Shown one piece after another: positions 1-9,764 of a stretch of DNA of 64,000 bases. The notes under the pieces are model-generated. The model saw nothing but the letters and a program-made list of their open reading frames with translations. It had not been told where the DNA came from and searched no databases. Position 1 is the first letter of the stretch. Each line of letters opens with the position of its first letter. Origin of the DNA: Oegoconia quadripuncta (taxonomy: Eukaryota > Arthropoda > Insecta > Lepidoptera > Autostichidae); contig OX438749.1 in NCBI GenBank assembly GCA_949316235.1, positions 16,260,414 to 16,324,413 on the forward strand. The letters run 5' to 3'. A program made the translations under genes and the position numbers.

Positions 1-144
1 CTTAGACAAATTATCTTAAAATTTGTAGGTATGTGCAACGCTGTGTAGGGATAAGTCCGCCGTTGTACTCAATTTATGTACCAATGCAAAATTAATGTAT
101 TGCCTTTTTGTACAATAAAGCGTTTACAAACAAACAAACAAACG
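1..144 (+). mobile_element. 3' end of a CR1/L2-type LINE
   Basis: The segment has the usual 3' untranslated tail of such LINEs in insects: a 'gataagtccgccg' motif at about 50-63, a poly(A) signal-like AATAAA at 114-119, and a (CAAA)n tail at 125-144. Similar 'ataaggccgcc' tails occur at 33143, 37928 and 44560. The 5' part lies outside the window, so the coding region cannot be judged. Confidence 0.55.
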
Positions 145-489
145 CTCAAATTCTAAGACAATATTTTGTTTTAATTTCCCTAACTGATGCTGGAGTCAGC
201 GTCGTCTGTTCACCACGGAACTTTTCAACATATAAAGGTAGACATGTCGTGACTTTTTACGGACATATAACCTAATGATTACAACACTTGGATGGAACAT
301 TTTAGTACATTTTTATACCGCTTGACCTAAGTCGCAAACGATATTAAGTGAAGGTGGCAACCGCTCACCTAGAACCTTTTGAACCAGAACTTATTGGGGA
401 ACTGACTATTAAACATTTGCATGCCCCTCATGCCATCCGACTTAGCCATCACGTGCAATCTGTGAGATTCATCCTGTTTAGTCTACAAG
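145..489. other. No gene recognised
   Basis: I see no long reading frame, RNA gene or known repeat boundary here. The sequence is AT-rich and may be host intergenic or intronic DNA. Confidence 0.4.
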
Positions 490-720
490 CCCTCTTGCTC
501 AAATTTCATGACCAACTTCTTTAAAGTAACGACTCACCGGATTTTTCCAAGGCTCGGTGATAATAGGTAATCAGAGTAACTCATGTTCCAACAAACGTTC
601 CAAATGTTCCAAATGTGTTAAGTGGTGATCCGTCCCCTTTGAGTGCTGGTAGCAATATGAATTTCATTTTCGATGTCCAGGTGTTTTGACCATACTAGCG
701 CCTCCTGGTTCACTTGCAGC
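490..720. repeat. Diverged dispersed repeat, copy 1 (mate at 39880-40110)
   Basis: This stretch shares several blocks in the same order with 39880-40110, including 'aacgactcaccggat', a 'tcggtgataataggtaa' / 'tcggtgatagtaggtaa' block, 'ctggtagcaa' and 'gatgt.cag'. The two copies are clearly related but have many substitutions and indels. The parent element is not recognised. Confidence 0.5.
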
Positions 721-734
721 AAACCGTATATTAT

Positions 735-1000
735 AAAATAAATAAATATCTTTAGACATACACACAGCGCCATCTAGTCCCACAGTAAGCAACTACAGGC
801 TTGTGTTGTGGATACCAGATGGTTGATATACTACATAAATACATTTTTTTTTGTAAATAAGTACTTATTGTAAATGAAAACATCCATAACTGGGGTACAC
901 ATGTCAGTATTCATCACACAAACATATACTCCTAGCAGGATTCGAACCTGCAACCTTTTGGTATAGTGGTCAGAGTTGCTAACCACTACATCAAACAGAT
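735..1000 (-). mobile_element. tRNA-derived SINE, family 1
   Basis: Read on the minus strand, it begins with a tRNA-like head: an A-box-like 'gtagtggttagcaa' and a B box 'ggttcgaatcc'. The body includes 'ataccatctggtatcc' and related blocks and ends in an (AAAT)n-like tail at 735-750. The same family occurs at 49505, 50280 and 61010, with fragments at 18478 and 23660. The tRNA head would provide an internal RNA polymerase III promoter. Mobility would depend on a LINE reverse transcriptase. Confidence 0.75.
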
Positions 1001-1489
1001 CGTCATTATGGTAGTCATATGACCATCCAAATTCCGTCGCTAATTTATCGCTATCTACGACAGAAGTAATTGATAAATCAAGCACAACGGCTCTAAATGA
1101 GATACCGACTCCGACCCTTTCGACAACACGTTGATATTATGTAAATATATTGTAGCATAATTTTCACATGACTAAATAATACACGTATAAATTTATTACA
1201 CTAAAAGCCGATAATCTCCAAGGTTAAACAACTTCCCGTTATTGTCATTATCATGCAAATATTAATCATGTCACCAGAGCATTATGTGTGGCATAATCGC
1301 TATAGATACCTACTTAATAGTGTAATATGATATCACAATTTATTCCAGCTTTTGTCAGAAGGAAATCCTATAATGATAGCATGGATTGTTGATAATAAAT
1401 TTTTATATTGTGATCTTCCTCGAAAATAATAACGTACGTACAAACCAGTCACATAATAAACTAAGAAGACCTACGATTTTATTATTATA
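1001..1489. other. No gene recognised
   Basis: AT-rich DNA without a convincing reading frame. Nothing here matches the other repeats in the window. Confidence 0.4.
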
Positions 1490-1556
1490 TTAGGTCCTTA
1501 CCTATGAAATTGGCGTTTTGTATGAAGAATTTCATTAAAACTGTTTTCTCATATAG
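1490..1556 (+). mobile_element. MITE family M, terminal fragment
   Basis: About 65 bp match one terminal inverted repeat of the MITE described at 4247-4650, beginning TTAGGTCCTTACC and preceded by TA. The match stops near 1556, so this is a truncated copy. Confidence 0.7.
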
Positions 1557-1711
1557 ATTTGGCTGTCCATCTCTGTAATCTAAATCCGTGCACCTGCTTT
1601 TAACCCACAAGTATGACTGAATAAGAAACATCCATAATTTCACATAAACATTATAATTTTTTCATCCACAATGAACATTTTAAGTATCACCTAAATAATT
1701 ATTTTTTACTA

Positions 1712-2085
1712 GCAGCTGCCCGCGACTTCGTCCGCGTAGACTACATGAATCAACACTTTATTACTTTCCCACGGGAATACATTCAGCAGAAAAATTACGA
1801 TGTAGAGTTTATCGATATCGATTTTATGGTTTAACCCCCATTTCACAACCCAGGGGGTTGTTTTTCGAAAAATCTCAAAACACGTATTAGCTTATTTGTT
1901 CCTAGGAGTACTCTTGCGAAGTTTCGAGTCGAAAATAGGCGAAATGTCCAAGTTATACTGTTTCTTCATACAAACTTCCCACCCCTGTTTCACCCCCTTA
2001 AAGGGTGAATTTTGAAAAATCCTTTCTTAGTGCTCCCCTAGACCTCGTAAGGAACCTACGTGCCAAATTTGGAAACTCTATTCAC
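1712..2085 (+). repeat. Dispersed repeat family B, 5' part
   Basis: It starts with 'ctagcagctgcccgcgac' followed by 'ttcgtccgcgt', a beginning seen on many lepidopteran dispersed repeats. The stretch from about 1811 to 2079 is almost identical to 3425-3692, so two direct copies flank the tandem arrays. The repeat resumes after the arrays and ends near 3770 with a (GTCA)n tract. Confidence 0.7.
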
Positions 2086-2090
2086 CCCTT

Positions 2091-2578
2091 TGACTATGAC
2101 TATGACTTTGACTAAAACTTTGACTATGACTTTGACTATGACTTCGACTATGACATTGACTACGACTTTGACTTTGACTTTGACTATGACTATGACTTTG
2201 ACTATGACTTTGACTATGACTATGACTTTGACTATGACTTTGACTATGACTTTGACTATGACTTTGACTATGACTTTGACTATGACTTTGACTATGACTT
2301 TGACTATGACTTTGACTATGACTTTGACTATGACTTTGACTATGACTTTGACTAAGACTTTGACTATGACTTTGACTATGACTTTGACTATGACTTTGAC
2401 CATGACTTTGACTATGACTTTGACTATGACTTTGACTATGACTTTGACTATGACTTTGACTATGACTTCGACTATGACTTTGACTATGACTATGATTTTG
2501 ACTATGATTTTGACTATGATTTTGACTATGATTTTGACTATGATTTTGACTATGACTTTGACATGACTTTGACTATGA
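2091..2578. repeat. 12-bp minisatellite (TGACTATGACTT)n
   Basis: About 40 units of the 12-bp pattern TGACTATGACTT occur with few substitutions. Near the right end the unit shifts to TGACTATGATTT. Long open frames exist on both strands (Thr/Met/Leu repeats on plus, Val/Lys/Ile repeats on minus), but they follow from the period being a multiple of three and from the lack of stops in the unit. I do not treat them as genes. Confidence 0.95.
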
Positions 2579-2930
2579 ATTTTACTTTTCGACTTTGAGT
2601 CTTCGACTTTGAGTCTTCGACTTTGAGTCTTCGACTTTGAGCCTTCGACTTTGAGCCTTCGTCTTTGAGCCTTCGATTTTGAGCCTTCGACTTTGAGCTT
2701 TCGACTTTGAGTCTTCGACTTTGAGTCTTCGACTTTTAGCCTTCGACTTTGAGCCTTCGACTTTCAGCCTTCGACTTTTAGCCTTCGAATTTGAGCATTC
2801 GTCTTTGAGCCTTTGGCTTTGAGCCTTCGACTTTGAGTCTTCGACTTTGAGCCTTCGAATTTGAGCCTTCGACTTTGAGCCTTCGACTTTGAATTTCGAA
2901 TTTGAATCTTCGACATTGACTCTTCGACTT
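2579..2930. repeat. 14-bp minisatellite (TTCGACTTTGAGYC)n
   Basis: About 24 units of a 14-bp pattern follow the 12-bp array directly. The two units share the core CGACTTTGA / TGACTTTGA, so the second array probably arose from the first or from a common seed. Units vary (gagtc, gagcc, tagcc). The open minus-strand frames rich in Lys, Ser, Arg and Glu are a product of the repeat. Confidence 0.95.
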
Positions 2931-2944
2931 CGACACCAATTTGA

Positions 2945-3770
2945 ATTTGTGATTTCAACCCCTACCACTATCGCAACCCGTAAGGGGTTAGCTTCAAAAT
3001 AAATGTCATTTTCGCAATCAACGTCCCAAAAAACCTAAATAACGACAACTTTTTTGGTATCATCCCCCACCCCTATCTCACCCCTAGAGGGTTGGCTTAA
3101 AATAAATGTCATTTTCATAATCAACATCCCAAAAAAGCTAAATAACGACAAAATTATCGATTTTGTGGTTTCAACCCCCATTTCCACCCCAGGGGGCTGT
3201 TTTTCGAAAAATCTTAACTCAGCCTTATCTCATTCTCTAACCCCAAGGGGTTAGCTTCAAAACAAATAGCATTTTCGTAATCAACGTCCCAAAAAACCTA
3301 AATAATGACACCAATATTGACTTTTTTGGTATCAACCCCCACCCCTATCTCAACCCTAGAGGGTTAGCTTAAAATAAATGTCATTTTCATAATCAACATC
3401 CCATAAATCCTAAATAACGACACCAATATCGATTTTATGGTATTAACACCCATTTCACAACCCAGGGGGTTGTTTTTCGAAAAATCTCAAAACACGTATT
3501 AGCTTATTTGTTCCTAGGAGTACTCTTGCGAAGTTTCGAGTCGAAAATAGTCGAAATGTCCAAGTTATACTGTTTCTTCATACAAACTTCCCACCCCTAT
3601 TTCACCCCCTTAAAGGTTGAATTTTGAAAAATCCTTTCTTAGTGCTCCCCTAGACCTCGTAAGGAACCTACGTGCCAAATTTGGAAACTCTAGACCCAGC
3701 GGTTTGGCCTGTGCGTTGATATGTCAGTCAGTCAGTCAGTCAGTCATTCAGTTTCTTCCTTTATATATTT
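2945..3770 (+). repeat. Dispersed repeat family B, 3' part with internal tandem subunits
   Basis: Subunits of roughly 105-160 bp recur from 2955 to 3430, each with a 'cccctatctca' or 'ccccatttc' block, a 'gggttagctt' block and 'aatcaacatccca'. From 3425 the sequence repeats the 1811-2079 segment. The end is 'gcgttgatatgtcagtcag' followed by five GTCA-type repeats and 'tatatatttagatg', a typical tail for this repeat class. Confidence 0.7.
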
Positions 3771-3850
3771 AGATGAAGGCCACAGGGCGTCTACTGCTAA
3801 ACATAGGCTTGTAACGGTGCCACCTCCGTTGATATCATGCTGTCTTTTTT
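3770..3850 (-). mobile_element. RTE-type LINE 3' end fragment
   Basis: Read on the minus strand it contains 'gcctatgtttagcagtagac', related to the 'ggcctatgcccagcagtggg' signature at the 3' end of insect RTE LINEs. Better copies are at 5800, 22940 and 60250. The rest of 3850-4246 shows no gene. Confidence 0.45.
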
Positions 3851-4246
3851 CTTCGCTCGCCTCCTTTCAATTCCTTTTTTGTGTCGTCATTTGAAATGGA
3901 TTTTAATTCAAATTCTGACCATTGTTTTCTGAATTCTGACACATTCATCAGTCGGTTCACAGCAGTGCAAAGTTTGCACTAAGCTCCAGTTATTATGGAT
4001 TCCTCCTAAACCCTTATGGGTATGTACTTTTCTAGTACTATAATCCACCCCTCATCCACCTATCACCACAATCTTCATCTTAACAATAGCGAATGTTTTG
4101 TAAAAAGTGTGTTTTCTTTGTTTTAGGTTTTTATTCAGTACTATTAAATTACGATTCATAAACAAATAAAAACATTAAGTGGTCTCAGCGTAATTATTAA
4201 CCCATAACTTCCTGAAATATACATCACCATCATCTAAACTAAAATA

Positions 4247-4650
4247 TGGGTATTTACCTATGAAATTGGAGTTTTTTTTCTTCGTTAATCATATGTATCA
4301 ATTCCTGCGATTTTCAAAGCTATATCCAAATTTGTTCTTTATTTGGAAAATGGAATATTATTTCAAGGTTTCACATGAAATATTTTTTAATTTCTGGGCT
4401 AAATCACATAACAAAAAAATTTGAACAGAGCTCTTTTCATGTGCTTCCCATAATCATTTCTTAGATTCGCAGAAACTTTTATAAAGCGGTTACTTAACTA
4501 TACTTAACTTAATGTTATCCGATAATACACACAAAGTTTAGCTAAATTTGGATTTGCCGTTCCCAAAAAAAAATCAAAAATGTTTGTATGGAAAAACGGT
4601 TTTAATGAAATTCTTCATACAAAACGCCAATTTCATAGGTAAGGACCTAA
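4247..4650. mobile_element. MITE family M, full copy, 404 bp
   Basis: The ends are inverted repeats of about 30 bp, TGGGTATTTACCTATGAAAT at the left and TTAGGTCCTTACCTATGAAA at the right when read inward. TA dinucleotides flank both ends (4245-4246 and 4651-4652). TIRs plus a TA target duplication are the mark of Tc1/mariner-superfamily elements. No transposase is encoded, so it is non-autonomous. Other copies are at 11636, 33285 and 35657, with a fragment at 1490. Confidence 0.85.
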
Positions 4651-4924
4651 TACTTAAATTGTTATTCCTAAATGCGTTTACGTTAGCCACCTAGTGGACC
4701 TAACCACGAAAGCTTTTAAGCTAATATTTTGTGTTTTATAAAATTATTCCGCTGCAGTACTCTGAGAGCACTGTGATTAATTATCGTCCACGTCGCGGTG
4801 CTCTGGGTGTACGATGATTATAAATTGGTACTGTGCTTTCTACTTATACTGGTACCTACTTCTTTTACTTAGTTAATCCACAGTGTAAGGAAAATTACCT
4901 TGACGTTACTCTACAAAATGTGAT

Positions 4925-5075
4925 GAGAAGTAAGACGTCAGTTTTTAATTCACGATTCAAAATCACGGGTGTTATGTGTTTTACGACACTGCATGTGTGT
5001 GTGTTCACCATGTTTGATGAAAATCGGTCAAGCCGTTTCTAAGATATTTAGATATTCATCCAACTGTGTTCAGTT
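4925..5075 (+). repeat. Dispersed repeat family C, short copy
   Basis: It shares 'gggtgttatgtgttt', a TG-rich stretch and 'gatgaaaatcggtcaagccg' with the longer copies at 6508, 14565, 18258, 23510 and 26448. The coding potential and parent element are unknown. Confidence 0.55.
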
Positions 5076-5134
5076 GGATGATACTATTGTCATTCGGGGT
5101 TTTCAAATTTTCAATGTATAGAATTAGTTATCTG

Positions 5135-5450
5135 ACTACTACTTATTATAAATGCAAAAGTTTGGATGTTTACTTGTATATTTGTTGCTCAATCACGGCG
5201 AAACTGATGAACGGATTTGAATGAAATTTGGTATATAGGTAGAACGTATCCTGGATTAAGACAGGATATTTTTATCCCGATAAAGTGAATAGTTCCCGTG
5301 TAATAAACCAATTTCCTCAATAAACCAGCCATCCAACTTGACTTTTTTTTTAATCATAAATTTGCTCAATATAGTTATTCCACGCAGGCGAATTTGATAT
5401 TTGGAACACTCAAACGCTAATGTTTGGGATATCTCTGACCACCCCATATG
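5135..5450 (-). repeat. Dispersed repeat family A, minus orientation
   Basis: It contains 'gcaaaagtttggatgttt', 'ttgctcaatcacggcgaaac', a 'gatgaacggatttgaatgaa' block, 'tggattaagacaggatat' and 'tttttatcccgataaagtga'. These are the standard blocks of a repeat also present at 19858, 25663, 45415, 50698 and 56183. At the right end it runs into family H blocks ('tttgggatatctctgaccac'). Confidence 0.7.
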
Positions 5451-5452
5451 GG

Positions 5453-5454
<2 letters not shown>

Positions 5455-5501
<47 letters not shown>
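5455..5501. repeat. (AT)n microsatellite
   Basis: An uninterrupted AT dinucleotide run of about 45 bp. Confidence 0.95.
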
Positions 5502-5507
<6 letters not shown>

Positions 5508-5799
5508 TGACTAAATGCTCCGACCTCCACAGAAGCTAATTGAAGTTAAAGTAAACTAGAGGCTTGTTGTTTACGGGATGTAGCTTGCAAGTCAAAGTAC
5601 AGTTCACAGGTTTGGCCTTACTTGAACAAATGAGGCACAGAGGAGTTACACTCAGAAACAGTTCTAAGTTATGTTCGCTAAGGGAGCATTTAATATCCCA
5701 CGGGGATATGTATGCGTGGCTCTAAGCATTTGACTTAAAGTTCTGAGCAGTCTGTAGAGTTTCTGAATATCCTAAAAATATAAGTAAGATCTACCTAAA
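5502..5799. other. No gene recognised
   Basis: No reading frame or repeat identified. Confidence 0.4.
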
Positions 5800-5945
5800 G
5801 CCTTCCCTCTCAAGTTTACTTAATTTAAAATAGTTTTGAAAGACCTTTTTACCCGTGTGCTCCAGGAAGCACGCCTCTGGAAATCTATAGGGAAGGCCTA
5901 TGCTCAACAGTGGACATTCTGTGGCCAATAATGATGATGTTGTAA
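5800..5945 (+). mobile_element. RTE-type LINE 3' end
   Basis: The stretch 'gggaaggcctatgctcaaca' followed by 'gtggac', then 'aatgatgatg', is the conserved 3' end of RTE LINEs with the usual (GAT)n-like tail. No coding part remains. Confidence 0.6.
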
Positions 5946-6002
5946 TTGAAGTATAGATGTGCTAAACCTGAATATAACAACTTATGAAAATAATGTTTTG
6001 TT

Positions 6003-6120
6003 TTTATTCAACGGGTTTGTGCTTGACAGTGAAGATGACGGCTAAGATGGAGGCATGCTCACCCGGAACAGGCTATCTTATCTCAAACAGCCAGATCACA
6101 ACAATGCCATCAATATTTGA
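6003..6120 (-). mobile_element. SINE family 2, diverged 3' fragment
   Basis: Blocks such as 'aacgggtttgtgcttgac', 'cacccggaac', 'ggctatcttatctc' and 'cacaacaatgcc' match the family 2 copies at 8774 and 41600 in the same order, with deletions. The tRNA-like head is missing. Confidence 0.6.
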
Positions 6121-6507
6121 AGTCAGACATAGATAAAAATGAAAATGGTCAACTTTATCAACACTCAACCTCTGTTTTGTAAATGTTTTAAAAAATTGGG
6201 TTTTCATTAATTAGTCCACACAAACACAGTACCTACTTTATCTCCATCGACGTGAATCTCTTCAAAAAGAGTAAAAATAGTGACGCACTTTAGAGTTATT
6301 CGAATAATCTCCACTGACTTTACCCATTGATGGAGATTATTGGAAATTTTGCCCGAAAATCCCTGTCACGCTACCGGATGGGGATTTTTAACATTCCGCA
6401 AACCCTTTTTCGGACATAAAAAGTATTAAGTTTCGCGCACTTTTAAATTAAAAACCTATCTGATTGTGTTTATTTAAATTGGTGTTTTTTCAACCTCCTA
6501 AATCTTT

Positions 6508-6715
6508 AATCCTCGACGAAAAACGATGGATGTTATGTGTTTGACGGCGTTGTGTATGTGTGTGTGTCTAGCCTTTGTCCGGACGTATCTCAGTAATGTG
6601 TGGTTGATTGCGGTGTTTTTTTAAAATAAAAACCCAGCTAGGGGACAGTTTTTGGCCATGTTTGATAATAATCGGTTAAGCCGTTTAGAATATATTTAGG
6701 TCTTAACACGTTTCA
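6508..6715 (+). repeat. Dispersed repeat family C
   Basis: It has the full set of family C blocks: 'cgacgaaaaacgatgg', 'gttatgtgtttgacggcg', a TG run, 'tttgtccggacgtatct', 'cagtaatgtgtgg' and, near the end, 'ggttaagccgttt'. No reading frame is conserved among copies. Confidence 0.7.
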
Positions 6716-6757
6716 CATTCGAACCCGGAGTCCATAATTAATTAATATACATATGAG

Positions 6758-6802
6758 TTTGTAAAGGCAACATCCTGCTTAACTGGATGTTGCCTTTACA
6801 AA
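6758..6802. repeat. Perfect 18-bp palindrome with 9-bp loop
   Basis: TTTGTAAAGGCAACATCC (6758-6775) is followed by a 9-base loop and its exact reverse complement (6785-6802). It would fold into a hairpin in single-stranded DNA or RNA. It lies just left of a MITE and may be a remnant of a similar element. Confidence 0.85.
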
Positions 6803-6821
6803 TCCGTATGTAGGTAGCCCT

Positions 6822-7063
6822 GGGCCTGCAGTCTCGACATAGATAGCGATCGTTATGTTATCGAATTCGGTCGCTAAGTCCTAACATTGTTATTTTAATT
6901 GGAGAATTAGAGTCTTTAGTATCAAAATATCGGTTTCCATTGAAACTACGATTCAGGCTATCAACAAAAACCGATATGATTATGAACACTATGACATTTA
7001 GAATAAGATCGTTAGGAGTTAACGACCGAAATCGGTTGCTATCTATGTCGAGACTGCGGGCCC
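6822..7063. mobile_element. MITE-like element with long imperfect TIRs, 242 bp
   Basis: The left end 'gggcctgcagtctcgacata' and the right end, read inward, 'gggcccgcagtctcgacata' pair as terminal inverted repeats. Weaker pairing continues inward for some 40 bp. No clear target duplication is visible, so the superfamily is not assigned. Open frames on both strands in this block follow from the inverted repeats and are not genes. Confidence 0.65.
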
Positions 7064-7382
7064 TGGTCCCCACACAAGAATTCCCTGTGTTGTGGGTAAC
7101 CAGTCTCTTCCCCATCCCATTAACAGAAGTATCACAAATGTTGTGCTTCATGTCTTTGTATATTACATTTATCTAATGACATTTTTAAAGATTTTAATTT
7201 CTAGGATGCTTTAAAGGCGGCAAAACAATAAAAATACAGTTGCTCACTGTGTCTGTGCTTGTAACATCATAAACATAAACTAGCAATAAATTTAAGACAT
7301 TGTGACAGCACGCAGCGTTGTCGCTGCTGAGTTACTCGCGTAAATGTCATTGGATTTACCTGACTTGTTTATTGATAATTTA

Positions 7383-7500
7383 CATAAAACTGTGTGTGCG
7401 GGTGTTGGGGGCTGAGTGTGTATGTGTGTGAGGGGGTGTATGCGCATGTGTATGTCTTTGTGTGTGTGTATGTGTATGCCTGTTTGTTTACGTGTGTGTA
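7383..7500. repeat. TG-rich low-complexity tract
   Basis: An imperfect (TG)n-rich stretch with G runs and TATG variants. Confidence 0.8.
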
Positions 7501-8773
7501 GAGAACTGCTGAGTAATGGATATTTTTTTCAGTGTCTTCGTAGTCTAAGGTAAGTAACCATTGTTTTAAGATAGTTCTGCGTAAATCGTATATTTGTCGA
7601 CTTTTATTGACTCGATTATAAAGTAAAGGCGCCATGTGAAAGAAAAATCCATCAACAAAAGTTGATCTCGTGAGTGGTGTGACCCATTTTGGTTCATGCC
7701 GCCTAGAACTTAGTGACTCCTCTTTTAAGAGGGGTGCTTTTCTATGATATTTAAGGATAGTCGATATTATATAGATTTGCCTTACTCTCGAAACCGCACA
7801 GAGTTCAATACAAGGAATTCGTAGGGAATCTAATCGGCTTGCGGTAAGGTACTTTAATATTATTTAATACCTACTATAATTCCTACAATTCTGAAAGTAA
7901 AATTGGATAATATATCTGGATATATTTTAGTTAGCCCTTAATGCTAAAACCCTTAAATATTTCCTCACATATGGACCATAAGGTTGTCTCCGCGTCAACC
8001 TATACATATGACCCTCGAGAGCCATTTGAAGTACTACGAGCAGATATGTACACACTATAACCTGTTGCAAGACGGAAATAGACCACTGTTCGCTAAAAGC
8101 AAGCGTTCTTGTTCCTCGGTAAAGCCACTTGAAATAAGAGGCTTGCACCGAACAGCTCCGCAAGTGCTGGTAAGAACTCAAGATGGAAACAGTGCAATAT
8201 CATCGTCTATCAGAAAATTGTAATGTTTCTGAAGCGAAAATATTTCAAACAGTGAACTTATCTTGGTTTATTACATATCTAAAATAAGTAGATACGTGTA
8301 CATTCTATTTATGTGAGGACAAAAGGTCTAATGTGACCATAGACTTAAGTATTTATTACTGCGTATGGACCGGGTCGATCAAACAATCAAAATACTCGTA
8401 GCACTACTTCATTGGAGTTAAAACGGGAGTTTGGAACCAATGGAAACTCGGTCATACACAGACTTGGTTTGCGAACTGTCGTATCAAATGCTAATTTATC
8501 TTTAAAAAAAATGCATCACTTACCACAGAAAAGTGACCAAAATACATGCCAGTATCTTTTAAGTATAACATACATAATGTATTACTCATAAAACTCATAT
8601 TGTTATTCTACATTGTAATTTTTTTACATAGACTAAAAAGATCTTGGTTGTGCGCGGAGGTTTTGGCCATTTATTTTCAGTAGTCCTATTAGTTCTCAAG
8701 GAATCTAAGAATTGGCGCTGTTTTATCTTCTAAGAAAAGCGTGAAAAAGGTTTGTTCGTATATCTGTAGCATA
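7501..8773. other. No gene recognised
   Basis: Overlapping short open frames near 7930-8220 lie on both strands and show no codon bias or family resemblance. This may be single-copy host DNA. Confidence 0.4.
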
Positions 8774-9112
8774 TAATTTTTTTTTATTGCACAACGGGTT
8801 GGTACTTGACCTCAATTATACCTGATGTTAAGTGAAGATGAGGTCGAAGGTGGAAGCGTACTGACCCGGAAACTCAGACACATTTGGAGGACTGGCTATC
8901 TTATCTCTGACAACCGGAACACAACAATGCTATTAACATTGCTGCTTGGCGGCAGATTTAGATAAGATGGTGGCAGATAGCCAGGCGGACATTTAAAATG
9001 CCCTACCACGAACCAAACCGAGTACTTAAAGATGTACCCCGCTGGGGATCGAACTCGCGTCCTCCGAATCGTAAACCCAATGTTGTTTACATTGACCCAC
9101 GGAGGCGGTTAA
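8774..9112 (-). mobile_element. tRNA-derived SINE, family 2, full length
   Basis: Read on the minus strand it starts with 'aaccgcctccgtgggtcaat', then a B box 'agttcgatccccagc', and a body with 'ggtagggcattttaaatgtc', 'agataagatagccagtcc' and 'catcaggtataattgaggtc'. It ends in an A-rich tail (poly-T at 8777-8785 on plus). Other copies: 24121, 37668, 41600, 57033; fragments at 6003 and 18596. Confidence 0.8.
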
Positions 9113-9393
9113 ATCAATGAATGTGACAAAAGTTTCAGAACATTTCAACATCATAATCATATCAGCTACAGCAACTGCTGCTGAACAATTTTCCAGTACA
9201 TTTTCAGAGCAACTAACTGGAAGCGACCTGCATCCAACGGCTTCGGCGACCTTTATCAGGCCGCCCTCCACATTGTGGGTGGGCGTCCCACGCTGCACTT
9301 GCAGGTACTTGGTTGTCACTCTTGAACCTTAATGCTCCACCGGCCATCAGTTCTTTGAGCCACGTGCCCTGTCCACTGCCACATCAACTTACT

Positions 9394-9760
9394 AATACAT
9401 GGGGCACACTAAAAGTTTTGCACTTCTAGCTAATCGGAACTATTTGAATTTCGAATGTTATATTTTTTGAAATGACTTGCAACCTTCTTAGTAATAAAAA
9501 AAAAATTGGCGGGAAATCATTTGTCAATTGTTTTTTCTACGTGCGCAACGAAAATGGAATTAAGTCGAAAAGATTTAAGAGCGATGATTTTTTATGATTT
9601 AAAGGTTCTCTCTCTCCGCAAAACCGTGCCACTCGTCTTCAAAATGCTTTTGGGAGAGAAAAGGCTGTCTTTGATTTTCGTTCTTCTACAGATTTTCTCA
9701 TTCTTGATCGATCTCGTACCTACTCAAACCCCGAGGGTCGCTGTCTTGTTGCTTGACCTT
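9394..9760 (+). pseudogene. Decayed mariner transposase, N-terminal fragment
   Basis: From ATG 9554 the frame reads MELSRKDLRAMIFYD, a typical mariner transposase start. A one-base deletion near 9601 shifts the frame; it then continues LSPQNRATRLQNAFGREK and SSTDFLILDRSRTYSNPEGR, which fits the mariner N-terminal helix-turn-helix region. It reaches a stop near 9752. Upstream, 'ggggcacactaaaagttttg' at about 9401 looks like a mariner terminal repeat next to TA. The DDE catalytic domain is absent, so this copy is dead. It is not a copy of the intact mariners at 12657 and 45502. Confidence 0.7.
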
Positions 9761-9764
9761 GAGC

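Noticed and set aside
905..1000. Possible tRNA gene on minus strand (A and B boxes)
   Set aside because: The box motifs belong to SINE family 1, which recurs with a long body and tail; no complete tRNA cloverleaf is evident.
2056..2566. Open frames of 115 and 168 codons made of Val/Lys/Ile and Thr/Met/Leu repeats
   Set aside because: They lie wholly in the 12-bp minisatellite and exist because the unit length is a multiple of three and has no stop in these frames.
2582..2968. 128-codon minus frame rich in Ser, Lys and Arg
   Set aside because: Product of the 14-bp minisatellite (42 bp equals 14 codons). No independent sign of coding.
6858..7176. Open frames on both strands of 78-97 codons
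   Set aside because: They overlap an inverted-repeat MITE; symmetric frames follow from the TIRs.
8000..8223. Overlapping plus and minus frames near 8.0 kb
   Set aside because: No family resemblance and coincidental overlap on both strands.
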